Source: JAGWRI01 sp963728785 (lineage in GTDB: Bacteria; Gemmatimonadota; Gemmatimonadetes; Gemmatimonadales; Gemmatimonadaceae). Taken from it: a stretch of DNA of 64,000 nucleotides. Of this stretch, positions 17,011-25,164 are shown one piece after another. Every line of letters begins with the position of its first letter. Positions within the stretch are counted from its first letter, which is position 1. Below the pieces are notes generated by a model. That model was not told where the DNA came from. It saw only the letters and a program-made list of their open reading frames with translations, and did no database searches. The position numbers were made by a program, and so were the translations under genes. The stretch spans positions 744,001 through 808,000 of the forward strand of contig CAVSKV010000002.1 in assembly GCA_963728785.1 (NCBI GenBank), read 5' to 3'.

Positions 17011-17793
17011 TTGCCGGTGCTGCGCGTCGAACATCTCACCAAGGTCTATCCGAACGGAACGGTGGCGCTCAATGACGTGAGCTTCACCGTGCAGGACGGG
17101 GAATTCCTGGTCGTCATCGGGCTGTCCGGTTCCGGCAAGTCCACGCTCCTGCGCTGCATCAACCGCCTCATCGACTCGACGGACGGCCGCGTGCTGCTCG
17201 ACGACGCCGACATCACGGCCGCTGAACCCCGCGAGCTGCGGCGCCTGCGGCGCCAGATCGGCATGGTCTTCCAGCATTTCAACCTCGTGAAGCGCAGCCG
17301 CGTGATCACCAACGTGCTGTCGGGACGGCTCGGGTACGTGAGTCCGGTGCGGAGCCTGCTCGGCATCTGGTCCGCGGCCGACCGTCAACGCGCCATGGAC
17401 GCGCTCGCTCGCATGGGCATCGCCGACAAGGCGGGCCGGCGCGCCGATTCGCTCTCCGGGGGACAGCAGCAGCGGGTGGGCATCGCCCGCACACTGATGC
17501 AGGAACCCAAGCTCATCCTGGCCGACGAACCGGTCGCGTCGCTCGACCCCGTGCTCTCGCATTCCATTCTCCGCCGGCTCGAGCAGTTGAACAAGGAAGG
17601 CATCACCGTGCTTTGCAGTCTGCACTTCCTGGACCTCGTGCACCGCTACGCCACTCGCGTCATCGCGCTCAAGGACGGCGTGAAGGTGTTCGAGGGACTG
17701 CCCAACGAGATCGACCGCGCCAAGTTCAAGGAGATCTACGGGGAGGAGGCGCAGGAGGTGCGCGCATCGACCGTGGAAGCGACCCCGGCGTGA
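17011..17793 (+). CDS. phnC: Phosphonate-type ABC transporter ATP-binding protein
   Basis: A 260-aa cytoplasmic ATPase. Walker A is at about 37-45 (GLSGSGKST), the signature LSGGQQQRVGIART begins near residue 148 and Walker B is LILADEPVASLDP. Between them KRSRVITNVLSGRLGYVS is typical of PhnC. It energises uptake by the PhnE permeases. The start is TTG 17011 or GTG 17017; both lie just after GACGGGAGGG, which serves as ribosome-binding site. The stop overlaps the next start as GTGA, so translation is coupled. Confidence 0.92.
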   Translation: MPVLRVEHLTKVYPNGTVALNDVSFTVQDGEFLVVIGLSGSGKSTLLRCINRLIDSTDGRVLLDDADITAAEPRELRRLRRQIGMVFQHFNLVKRSRVITNVLSGRLGYVSPVRSLLGIWSAADRQRAMDALARMGIADKAGRRADSLSGGQQQRVGIARTLMQEPKLILADEPVASLDPVLSHSILRRLEQLNKEGITVLCSLHFLDLVHRYATRVIALKDGVKVFEGLPNEIDRAKFKEIYGEEAQEVRASTVEATPA

Positions 17794-19151
17794 CCGCTGC
17801 CCTGCTCTCCCTGATCCTGCCCGGCCTGGGACAGTTCCACGCCCGGCAACGCTATCGCGGCGCCGTAGTGTTCGTGAGCCTGCTCATCGCCGTGCTCGTA
17901 GCTCTCTGGTACGGCGTGACCGGTTGGTACGTGGTTCCGGCCGTCATCTGGGCCTGGAATGTCTGGGACGCAGTCGGCATTGCCGCGGGGAAGCCGCGCT
18001 CGGCGTTCGTGCCTGCCGCCGCCATGCTCGTCATGGCGTACGGCATCGGCTGGCAGGTTACCAACATCGACCTCTCGGCGCTCACCAAGGATTCTGCGCG
18101 CGCGGGGTCCATTATCGGTCCCATGCTGCACCCGGACTTCGCGGTGCGGCGCCAGACGGTCCGGTCCGCCTGGGCGCCCGTGGAGGTGCCCTGCGGCGCG
18201 CACGCACCGGCCGCGACGAACACGATGGCCGGGGTGCAGGTGACCATCTCGCCCAGCTGCACTGGCGTGAACGACAGCCTGACGGTGGACGCCGGCGGGT
18301 TGTGGCCCGGCGCGCGGACCGAGATCCAGTGGGCCACGCCGATCGGCAATCGACTCGCGCTCGGCGCGGAATTCGCCACGCCACTGTACGTGATGAGCGG
18401 AGCCGATGGCCAACTTCACGCCGTCATCCGCGTGCCGCCCGCGGCGCTCGCCGCAGCACCCGATCCCACTCTGCCGCTGGAACACCGCGTGTACCTCACG
18501 CAGGCCCGCCCCCAACCCGGCTTCCGCCTGTCGGAGAACGGCCGCTACGTGCTGCAGGGAATCATCGAGACACTGTTCCTGGCGCTCATGGCCACCACGT
18601 TCGGCGCCCTCGGTGCCGTGCCATTCGCCTTCCTGGCGGCCCGCAATCTGATGAGCGCCAACGCGTTCACGTTCGCGATCTACGTGCTCACGCGCACCGT
18701 TCTCAACATCGTGCGGTCCATCGAAGCGCTGATCATCGCCATCGTGTTCGTGGTGATCGTGGGGCTGGGGCCGTTCGCCGGCGTCATCGCGATCACCATG
18801 CACACCATCGCCGCATTGGGCAAGCTGTACTCCGAGGCCATCGAGGGCATCGACCCCGGACCGTTGGAAGCCATCCGTGCCGTGGGCGGGACCTGGGCCC
18901 AGATGGTGCGATACGCGGTGTTTCCGCAGATCGTGCCGGCGTTCGCGTCGTTCACCCTGTTCCGCTGGGACATCAACGTCCGCACGTCCACGATCATCGG
19001 TTTCGTGGGCGGCGGCGGGATCGGATTCTTCCTTTATCAGTGGATCATCAAGGGCGACTTCCGCGCCGTGGGTTCAGCGTTCATAGCAATCGCCCTGATC
19101 GTGGTCGTGCTCGATTTCGTGAGCGCGCGCGTGCGGACGCGGCTGGTCTAG
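17790..19151 (+). CDS. phnE: PhnE-family permease with N-terminal membrane module and periplasmic insert
   Basis: A 453-aa permease, much longer than the usual 260-290 aa. GTG 17790 overlaps the phnC stop, which fixes the start. Residues of about 1-85 form hydrophobic segments (LLSLILPGLGQFHARQRYRG and further helices) resembling small TM2-type modules. About 110-235 is a predicted periplasmic region with the pattern VPCG...SC and later W-x-T-P-x-G-N. The binding-protein-dependent permease core starts near 250 (GIIETLFLALMATTFGALGA) and carries the EAA loop (EAIRAVGGTWAQMVRYA). It pairs with the next permease, which has a related insert. Confidence 0.88.
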   Translation: MTAALLSLILPGLGQFHARQRYRGAVVFVSLLIAVLVALWYGVTGWYVVPAVIWAWNVWDAVGIAAGKPRSAFVPAAAMLVMAYGIGWQVTNIDLSALTKDSARAGSIIGPMLHPDFAVRRQTVRSAWAPVEVPCGAHAPAATNTMAGVQVTISPSCTGVNDSLTVDAGGLWPGARTEIQWATPIGNRLALGAEFATPLYVMSGADGQLHAVIRVPPAALAAAPDPTLPLEHRVYLTQARPQPGFRLSENGRYVLQGIIETLFLALMATTFGALGAVPFAFLAARNLMSANAFTFAIYVLTRTVLNIVRSIEALIIAIVFVVIVGLGPFAGVIAITMHTIAALGKLYSEAIEGIDPGPLEAIRAVGGTWAQMVRYAVFPQIVPAFASFTLFRWDINVRTSTIIGFVGGGGIGFFLYQWIIKGDFRAVGSAFIAIALIVVVLDFVSARVRTRLV

Positions 19152-19152
19152 C

Positions 19153-20298
19153 GTGAAGCCACGCGAACTGAACCTGCGCCGCCGGTTCCTCACGGGCCTC
19201 CTCCTCGTGCTCGTCGCGGCGGTGTACATGGCGGGGTGGCGCGAGACGGAGATCGATCCCGGCAAGCTGTTCACGTCGCTGCCCAAGAGCGAGAGGATCC
19301 TGAGCGACCTCATCCATCCGGATCTGGTATCGCGCGCGAGTCGCAAAGCCAACCTGGACATCGTCTTCCCGGTGCCCTGCGGATCGGGGGTCCCGGCGCC
19401 GGCGCTGCCGAGCGGCCCGCGCCTCGCGCCGAGCGTATCCTGCGCGAACCCCGGAGACGTGGTCACCGTGACCGGCGCGGGGCTCCAGGCCGACGCCGAG
19501 GTGAAGCTCGAATGGATCCTGCCGACTGGCAACGCCCTGTTCTCCAAGCTCGCTCGCACCGATGCACGGGGGGCGTTCACGGCGCAGGTGGAGGTGCGAC
19601 CGGCCAACGGTACGCAGAATGGTGTGCCGAGCCGCCTGCGGGCGGAGACTTCGGTGCCCGTGGGCGCCCTCGTGCCCAGCCAGGCGCTCAAGGACGTGGT
19701 CAACAACGTGATGGTGACGATCTTCATGGCTCTATTGGCCACCACCGCTGGAACGATCATCGCTGCTCCGGTCAGCTTTCTCGCGGCGCGCAACATCACG
19801 CGGCGCGGGTGGCTCGGAACCGCGACCTACACGGTCGTGCGGGCGATCCTCAACGTCATACGCTCCTACGATTCGCTGGTGCTGGCCACGGTGTTCGCGC
19901 TGTGGGTGGGGTTCGGCGCCTTTGCCGGTGTGCTCGCGCTTACCGTGGTGACGGTGGCGTCGCTGGGCAAGCTGTTCTCGGAGGCCGTGGAGGGTATAGA
20001 CCCGGGCCCGTTGGAGGCCGTCTCAGCGGCCGGCGCCACCCGCGCCGAAGTCGTGCGCTATGCCGTCGTCCCGCAGATTGTGCCCGATTTCGTCTCGTTC
20101 ATCATCTATCACTGGGACATCAACGTGCGCATCAGCACGATCCTGGGGTTCGTTGGCGGCGGCGGAATCGGCTATTACCTCAGCCAGCGCATCAACGTGC
20201 TGGAATACCGGAAGGCCGGCACGGCGATCTGGGCCATCGTGCTCGTGGTCTGGGCCATGGATTTCCTGAGTTCGGAAGTGCGCAAGCGGTTCACGTAG
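19153..20298 (+). CDS. phnE: Second PhnE-family permease with periplasmic insert
   Basis: A 381-aa permease starting at GTG 19153, two bases after the previous stop. One N-terminal helix (FLTGLLLVLVAAVYMAGW) is followed by a periplasmic region (about 45-165) with VPCG...SC and W-I-L-P-T-G-N, closely paralleling the insert in the first permease; the strand pattern SCANPGDVVTVTGAGL suggests an Ig/IPT-like sandwich. The permease core begins near 180 with the EAA motif EAVSAAGATRAEVVRYA. The two permeases probably form a heterodimeric channel. Standard PhnE proteins lack this extra domain. Confidence 0.88.
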   Translation: MKPRELNLRRRFLTGLLLVLVAAVYMAGWRETEIDPGKLFTSLPKSERILSDLIHPDLVSRASRKANLDIVFPVPCGSGVPAPALPSGPRLAPSVSCANPGDVVTVTGAGLQADAEVKLEWILPTGNALFSKLARTDARGAFTAQVEVRPANGTQNGVPSRLRAETSVPVGALVPSQALKDVVNNVMVTIFMALLATTAGTIIAAPVSFLAARNITRRGWLGTATYTVVRAILNVIRSYDSLVLATVFALWVGFGAFAGVLALTVVTVASLGKLFSEAVEGIDPGPLEAVSAAGATRAEVVRYAVVPQIVPDFVSFIIYHWDINVRISTILGFVGGGGIGYYLSQRINVLEYRKAGTAIWAIVLVVWAMDFLSSEVRKRFT

Positions 20299-20355
20299 CA
20301 CCCGGCCTACCGACCGGGACGGCTGCGGCCGACCTTTCTCTCTCCGCGTCTCCCC

Positions 20356-20622
20356 ATGCCAATCACCGTCAACGCGCAGGCCACCGAACGGATTCGCGCA
20401 TCCATCAAGCGCTATATTGCCGAGCAGCTCGACCAGGACATCGGCGATCTCAAGGCAGGGCTGCTCCTCGACTACGTCCTCACGGAGATCGGGCCCGTGA
20501 TCTACAATCAGGCCGTCGCCGACGCCCAGGCGTATGTGCGCGACCGCTTGGTCGATCTAGAGAGCGTCTGTTACGAGAAGGAGTTCACGTACTGGGCCGC
20601 CACGCCACCCAAGCGGCGCTGA
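20356..20622 (+). CDS. DUF2164 family protein
   Basis: An 88-aa cytoplasmic protein with no signal or membrane segment. The pattern RIRASIKRYIAEQLDQDIGD followed by LLLDYVLTEIGPVIYNQAV is characteristic of DUF2164, a small family of unknown function. It lies 57 bp after the second phnE on the same strand and could be the last gene of that transcript, though nothing ties it functionally to transport. Confidence 0.8.
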   Translation: MPITVNAQATERIRASIKRYIAEQLDQDIGDLKAGLLLDYVLTEIGPVIYNQAVADAQAYVRDRLVDLESVCYEKEFTYWAATPPKRR

Positions 20623-20722
20623 ACCGCCAGGAATTCTCCCGACCCCCTGCGTGGCAAATTCCCGACGGAACGCCGCCGGCACCACGCCCATCTTGAGACA
20701 TCTCCTGATGGAACTTGTGGAC

Positions 20723-22207
20723 ATGAGAGGCTGCGTCGCGGTCTTTGGATTCATATTCGCACTGAGTGGTTCGGCCTATGGTCAGCAGATTCCGGCGCCG
20801 CCGCAGGAATGGGTCCATCCCGGCGATCGCGCCATCAAGGCCGGTGGCTACGAAGGCGCGCAGACCTGCCTGATGTGTCACCCGAAGGCGCTCGACGAAA
20901 TCGCGCACACCGCGCACTGGAACCTCGCTTCGCCGGTGCGGAACGTGCAGGGACTGCCGGATGGTTCGATGTGGGGCATGGTGAACCGGGAGTGCGCCCT
21001 GGCCGGTTCGACGAGTGGCGCCAACTGGGTGGCCGCCACGAACGGGAAGGCCAGCGTGCAGGCAGCCGGGTGCGGCCTTTGCCACGTCGGTGCGCTGCCG
21101 GCACCGCCGATGCCGGGGCAGCCGGCCACCGAAGCCCAGTTGAACACCGTCGACTGTCTGGTCTGTCATGCCAAGACTTACGACTGGCAGGAGCGGGCGA
21201 CGCTCGTGAAGGACGCCACGGGCGTGCATTGGGGCCAGGATACTTCCCTGGCCGCCGCGCTCAGTATCACCAAGACGCCCACGACCGAAGCGTGCCAGCG
21301 GTGTCACGAACACGCCCTGTCCGAGGACTACAAGCGCGGTACGCCGTTCACGGCCGACAACGACGTGCACGCGAAGGCCGGCGTGACCTGCATTCAGTGC
21401 CATGTCACCCAGAACCACCTGGTCGCCAAGGGACAGAACGAGTCGGACATGATCGCCAACGATCTGCCCGACGTGGCGGTCACCTGCTCCAAGTGCCACG
21501 GGGAAGCCCCGCACAAAGGCGCCAACGCCGACCGCCTCAACGCGCACATCAGCAAGGTCGCGTGCCAGACCTGCCACATCCCCGAAGTGGCGGGCATCTT
21601 CTACGAGAACTGGGGTACGCCGGTTAAGGACGACATCCACGGGCCGGTGAGCGAGTTGTCGAAGTACAACGACATCCCGTCAATTCACGGGCTGTACGTC
21701 CCGACCGATTCCATTATGAAGGGACATCCGTCCTACGTCTGGCGTGTGTCGAACATCGCGGACGCGAAGGACGCTCAGAGCTGGATGGCCTTCGCGACGT
21801 CGAACATCAGCATCCCGGGCGCCCAGATCTTCCCGGTCCGCGCGTTGACCCAGGTCATGCTGTTCGACAAGAACCTGAAGATGTGGCAGATGCCGGGGAT
21901 GGCGTTCATCAAGGACAATCCCCAGATGGCGGAGTTCCCCATGTTGCTCGCGCCGAATCGCGAGGTCTACAACAAGACGGGGGACGTGAAGGCTGCCATA
22001 GATTCCGGAATGAGCGCGATGGGAATCAAGTGGAGCGGCGACTGGATGCCGATGCAGGTACCTGGCACGTCATACATCTCCGTCAACCACGGGATAAGGG
22101 CCAACGGACCGGCCTGCAATTCCTGCCACGCCCCGAACGGCATCATGGATTTCAAGGCGCTCGGGTTCACGCCGGACCAGATCAAGGCACTCCAGCAGAA
22201 TCGTTGA
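20723..22207 (+). CDS. Octaheme c-type cytochrome, exported
   Basis: About 494 aa from ATG 20723, chosen because it directly precedes a signal peptide (VAVFGFIFALSGSAYGQ); upstream in-frame starts exist at 20708 and 20651. Eight CXXCH heme-binding motifs are present: CLMCH, CGLCH, CLVCH, CQRCH, CIQCH, CSKCH, CQTCH and, far downstream, CNSCH. Seven lie in the first 300 residues and one near the C-terminus (GPACNSCHAPNGIMDF), separated by about 180 residues. This spacing recalls the octaheme tetrathionate-reductase group, but substrate and activity are not deducible. It is expected to act in periplasmic electron transfer. Confidence 0.85.
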   Translation: MRGCVAVFGFIFALSGSAYGQQIPAPPQEWVHPGDRAIKAGGYEGAQTCLMCHPKALDEIAHTAHWNLASPVRNVQGLPDGSMWGMVNRECALAGSTSGANWVAATNGKASVQAAGCGLCHVGALPAPPMPGQPATEAQLNTVDCLVCHAKTYDWQERATLVKDATGVHWGQDTSLAAALSITKTPTTEACQRCHEHALSEDYKRGTPFTADNDVHAKAGVTCIQCHVTQNHLVAKGQNESDMIANDLPDVAVTCSKCHGEAPHKGANADRLNAHISKVACQTCHIPEVAGIFYENWGTPVKDDIHGPVSELSKYNDIPSIHGLYVPTDSIMKGHPSYVWRVSNIADAKDAQSWMAFATSNISIPGAQIFPVRALTQVMLFDKNLKMWQMPGMAFIKDNPQMAEFPMLLAPNREVYNKTGDVKAAIDSGMSAMGIKWSGDWMPMQVPGTSYISVNHGIRANGPACNSCHAPNGIMDFKALGFTPDQIKALQQNR

Positions 22208-22419
22208 GCGCCGCGGGCTCCCGCAGCGGCAGGAATGGCGCCGCGCGGCATTGCGTGAGCCGAGTCGTCGTCGAGGGCTGTTTCATGAGATAGTGGGGCA
22301 GCCCTCGCGATTGGGAGCCCGCCCGCTTGGCTAGCGGCCAGCCAGCCCCCGGCCTGGCCGGTGGCGAATCCGGCTCGCACGAAGTAAAATTCACCGCCTT
22401 AGAATCTGTGGGGAGATCG

Positions 22420-23103
22420 ATGACAACCACGCGCACGCGGCGCCGTGCCGTCGCCGTCGCACGTCCGATGTTCGTTGCGCTGGCGGTGCTCGGAGTCCTG
22501 GCTGCGAAGCTGCCGGCCCAGACGACGACGCCTGCCAAGCCGGACTACACTCCCGGCGACGTAAAATTCATGCAGGACATGATAGTCCATCATGCCCAGG
22601 CCGTGGTCATGTCCAACTGGGCCGAGAGCCACGGGGCGCGCCCCGACGTGCTCACGCTGTGTCAACGCATCGCGCTGTCTCAATACGACGAGATCGGGCT
22701 GATCCAGCGCTGGTTGGACGCCCGTCACCTGCCGGCGCCCGACCCGCTCCACATGCTCACCCCGCACAGCGGACCGGTGCATGATACGAGTCCCATGAAC
22801 ATGCCGGGCATGGACATGGGCAATCATCCGATGATGATGTCGGGAATGCTCTCCGCCCAGGAAATGCGGCAGCTTGACGCGGCCCGCGGTACCGAGTTCG
22901 ACCGCCTCTACCTGACTGGCATGATGAAGCACCACCAGGGCGCGCTCGACATGGTCGCCGCCCTGTTCGCCACTCCCGGTGGCGGCCAACAGTCGGAACT
23001 GTTCGGCTTCGCCACGGATATCGATGCCGGCCAGCGCGTGGAGATCGCCCGCATGCAGGCCATGTTGAGGACCCTACCCACCACCCCGAGCCCAACTCGA
23101 TGA
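22420..23103 (+). CDS. DUF305 domain protein, exported, Met/His-rich
   Basis: About 227 aa from ATG 22420, preceded by GGGGAG as ribosome-binding site. An N-terminal hydrophobic segment (FVALAVLGVLAAKLPAQ) directs export. Two four-helix half-repeats follow, with KFMQDMIVHHAQAVVMS and YLTGMMKHHQGALDMVA, both typical of DUF305. A Met/His-rich linker between them (MNMPGMDMGNHPMMMSGM) suggests metal, perhaps copper, binding, as in the cyanobacterial CopM protein. It overlaps the next gene by four bases (ATGA), so the two are probably co-translated. Confidence 0.85.
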   Translation: MTTTRTRRRAVAVARPMFVALAVLGVLAAKLPAQTTTPAKPDYTPGDVKFMQDMIVHHAQAVVMSNWAESHGARPDVLTLCQRIALSQYDEIGLIQRWLDARHLPAPDPLHMLTPHSGPVHDTSPMNMPGMDMGNHPMMMSGMLSAQEMRQLDAARGTEFDRLYLTGMMKHHQGALDMVAALFATPGGGQQSELFGFATDIDAGQRVEIARMQAMLRTLPTTPSPTR

Positions 23104-25055
23104 CACCCCGTTCCGCAACTCACCGCCTGCTGCACGCCGCGTGGGGCCTCCTGTTCGCCGCCGCGCCGCTCGTTCTGGCGTCGACGCTCCGCGCCCAGTC
23201 CGACACCACCGACCCGCGAGTCCACCTCAAGGCCGGCCTGTACGACGCCGGTGTGGCTGCCAAGGGCATCGAACTGGTCGCCCATCACAACAAGCCCGCC
23301 GTTTTCCACCCCAACGACCCGGGTGGCCTAACGTACGCGAATTCCGACCTGGCGTTCGCTGGCAACTTCGTCTACCAGGGCAATTTCAGCGGCCTCGAGG
23401 TCTGGAACATCGTCGACCCGGTCGTGCCCACGGTGGCCTCCGCTCCCGTCTGCTTCACCGAGCAGGGTGACGTCTCCGTATACGGGCACCTGCTGTTCGT
23501 CTCGGCGGAGAACACGGGCAGCCGCCTGGACTGCGGCACTCAGGGCATTCAGGATACGGTGAGCAGCGAGCGGATGGTCGGCATCCGCATTTTCGACGTG
23601 TCGGACCCGACGCATCCCAAGCAGGTAGCCGACGTACAGACCTGTCGCGGCTCGCACACACACACGCTGGTGCCCGACCCCAAGGACACCGGCGTCGTCT
23701 ATGTGTACGTGTCCGGGCTGGCCCGCGTGCGCTCGGCCAGCGAGATGCCGGGGTGCGAGAACACTGATATCACCGATCCCAACTCGGCGCTGTTCCGGAT
23801 CGAAGTCATTCGCGTGCCATTGGCGCATCCGGAGCAGGCGAAGATCGTCAGCTCGGCGCGCATCTTCAACGATCTTACGGCGCCCCCGACGCACGGAGTG
23901 GCGTATGCCGACACGGCCAACGGCGCAGGACGGCGCGGCCGTGGGCGCTTCGCACCGCGGATGCCCGCCAACACCTCGTCCGCGGACTCGACGCACATCA
24001 TGAGCCTGTTCGGTGATTTGCTCGCCCAGCGCAGCGACACCATGATGGCGCGGATGCTCAGCGATTCGCTCCACCACCTGGGCGTGGAGGTCCGGTTGCC
24101 GCCCGCCGCGCCCCGGGGAACCGGTGGCCCGTCGCAATGTCACGACATCACCGTCTATCCGGCTCTGGGCCTCGCTGGCGGCGCGTGCTCCGGTTATGGG
24201 TTGCTGCTCAACATCAGGGATCCGCTCCACCCGGTGCGCCTCCAGGCCGTGGCCGATTCCAACTTTGCCTTCTGGCATTCGGCCACGTTCAGCAATGACG
24301 GGTCGAAGCTGATCTTCACCGACGAATGGGGCGGCGGCACGCAGGCCAAGTGCCGGGCCACCGATCCCATCGACTGGGGCGCCGACGCCATTTTCACCCT
24401 GAAGCGCAACCACCTCACGCACGTCGGCTATTTCAAGATGCCGGCGGCGCAGACCACCGAAGAGAACTGCGTGGCCCACAACGGAGGCCTCGTGCCGGTG
24501 CCGGGCCGCGATATCATGGTCCAGGGCTGGTACCAGGGCGGCATATCCGTATTTGATTTCAGCGATCCCGCGCACCCCAGGGAGATCGCGTACTTCGACC
24601 GCGGGCCGAACGACGCGACCAAGCTCGTGCTGGGCGGGTTCTGGGCCGGCTACTACTACAACGGCTACATCTACGGGTCGGAAATCGCCCGAGGCCTCGA
24701 CGTGTTCAAGCTCACCCCGACCGCTGACCTCACGCAGAACGAGATCGACGCCGCCGCGCTGGTGCACTTCGACCAGTACAATCCACAGATGCAGCCCAAG
24801 CTGGTTTGGCCGGCGGCGTTCCCTATCGCGCGGGCCTATCTCGACCAGCTCGTCCGCGACAACGGACTGCCGGCCGCGCGGACGTCGGCCATCAAGACCG
24901 CGCTTGATGACGCCCAATCGATGACCGGGGCCAAACAGGCCGCCGCGCTCACCAAGCTGGCCGGCGAACTTGAACGCGATGCCCGCAAGGCGAGTGACGC
25001 GACCCGCGTGAAGGACCTGGCCACTGTCGTGCGGGGAATCGCCAAGAAGGCCTGA
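23100..25055 (+). CDS. LVIVD-repeat beta-propeller protein, exported
   Basis: A 651-aa exported protein with an N-terminal signal (LLFAAAPLVLASTLRAQ). Repeats of the LVIVD type are visible, for example NFSGLEVWNIVDPVVP, GIRIFDVSDPTHPKQVADV and GISVFDFSDPAHPREIAYF. They indicate a surface or periplasmic propeller. Conserved cysteines (CRGSHTH, PSQCHDITVYP, TTEENCVAHN) are typical of the long bacterial members. The family has no firm function. It is coupled to the DUF305 gene by an ATGA overlap and ends 109 bp from a convergent barrel gene. Confidence 0.85.
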   Translation: MTPRSATHRLLHAAWGLLFAAAPLVLASTLRAQSDTTDPRVHLKAGLYDAGVAAKGIELVAHHNKPAVFHPNDPGGLTYANSDLAFAGNFVYQGNFSGLEVWNIVDPVVPTVASAPVCFTEQGDVSVYGHLLFVSAENTGSRLDCGTQGIQDTVSSERMVGIRIFDVSDPTHPKQVADVQTCRGSHTHTLVPDPKDTGVVYVYVSGLARVRSASEMPGCENTDITDPNSALFRIEVIRVPLAHPEQAKIVSSARIFNDLTAPPTHGVAYADTANGAGRRGRGRFAPRMPANTSSADSTHIMSLFGDLLAQRSDTMMARMLSDSLHHLGVEVRLPPAAPRGTGGPSQCHDITVYPALGLAGGACSGYGLLLNIRDPLHPVRLQAVADSNFAFWHSATFSNDGSKLIFTDEWGGGTQAKCRATDPIDWGADAIFTLKRNHLTHVGYFKMPAAQTTEENCVAHNGGLVPVPGRDIMVQGWYQGGISVFDFSDPAHPREIAYFDRGPNDATKLVLGGFWAGYYYNGYIYGSEIARGLDVFKLTPTADLTQNEIDAAALVHFDQYNPQMQPKLVWPAAFPIARAYLDQLVRDNGLPAARTSAIKTALDDAQSMTGAKQAAALTKLAGELERDARKASDATRVKDLATVVRGIAKKA

Positions 25056-25080
25056 CCTGCGGGTGCACCAGCCGCACACG

Positions 25081-25112
25081 AAGGCGGGCGCCGAGCAATC
25101 GACGCCCGTCTT
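25081..25112. terminator. Bidirectional terminator between convergent genes
   Basis: Arms AAGGCGGGCG (25081-25090) and CGCCCGTCTT (25103-25112) pair over 10 bp with one G-T, giving an A-rich start and a T-rich end, so the hairpin can serve both the LVIVD gene (+) and the DUF5916 gene (-). Confidence 0.65.
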
Positions 25113-25164
25113 GCGTTCGCACTATCCCGCCACCCTGATCCTGCCGTCCCAGGCTCCTACCCCC

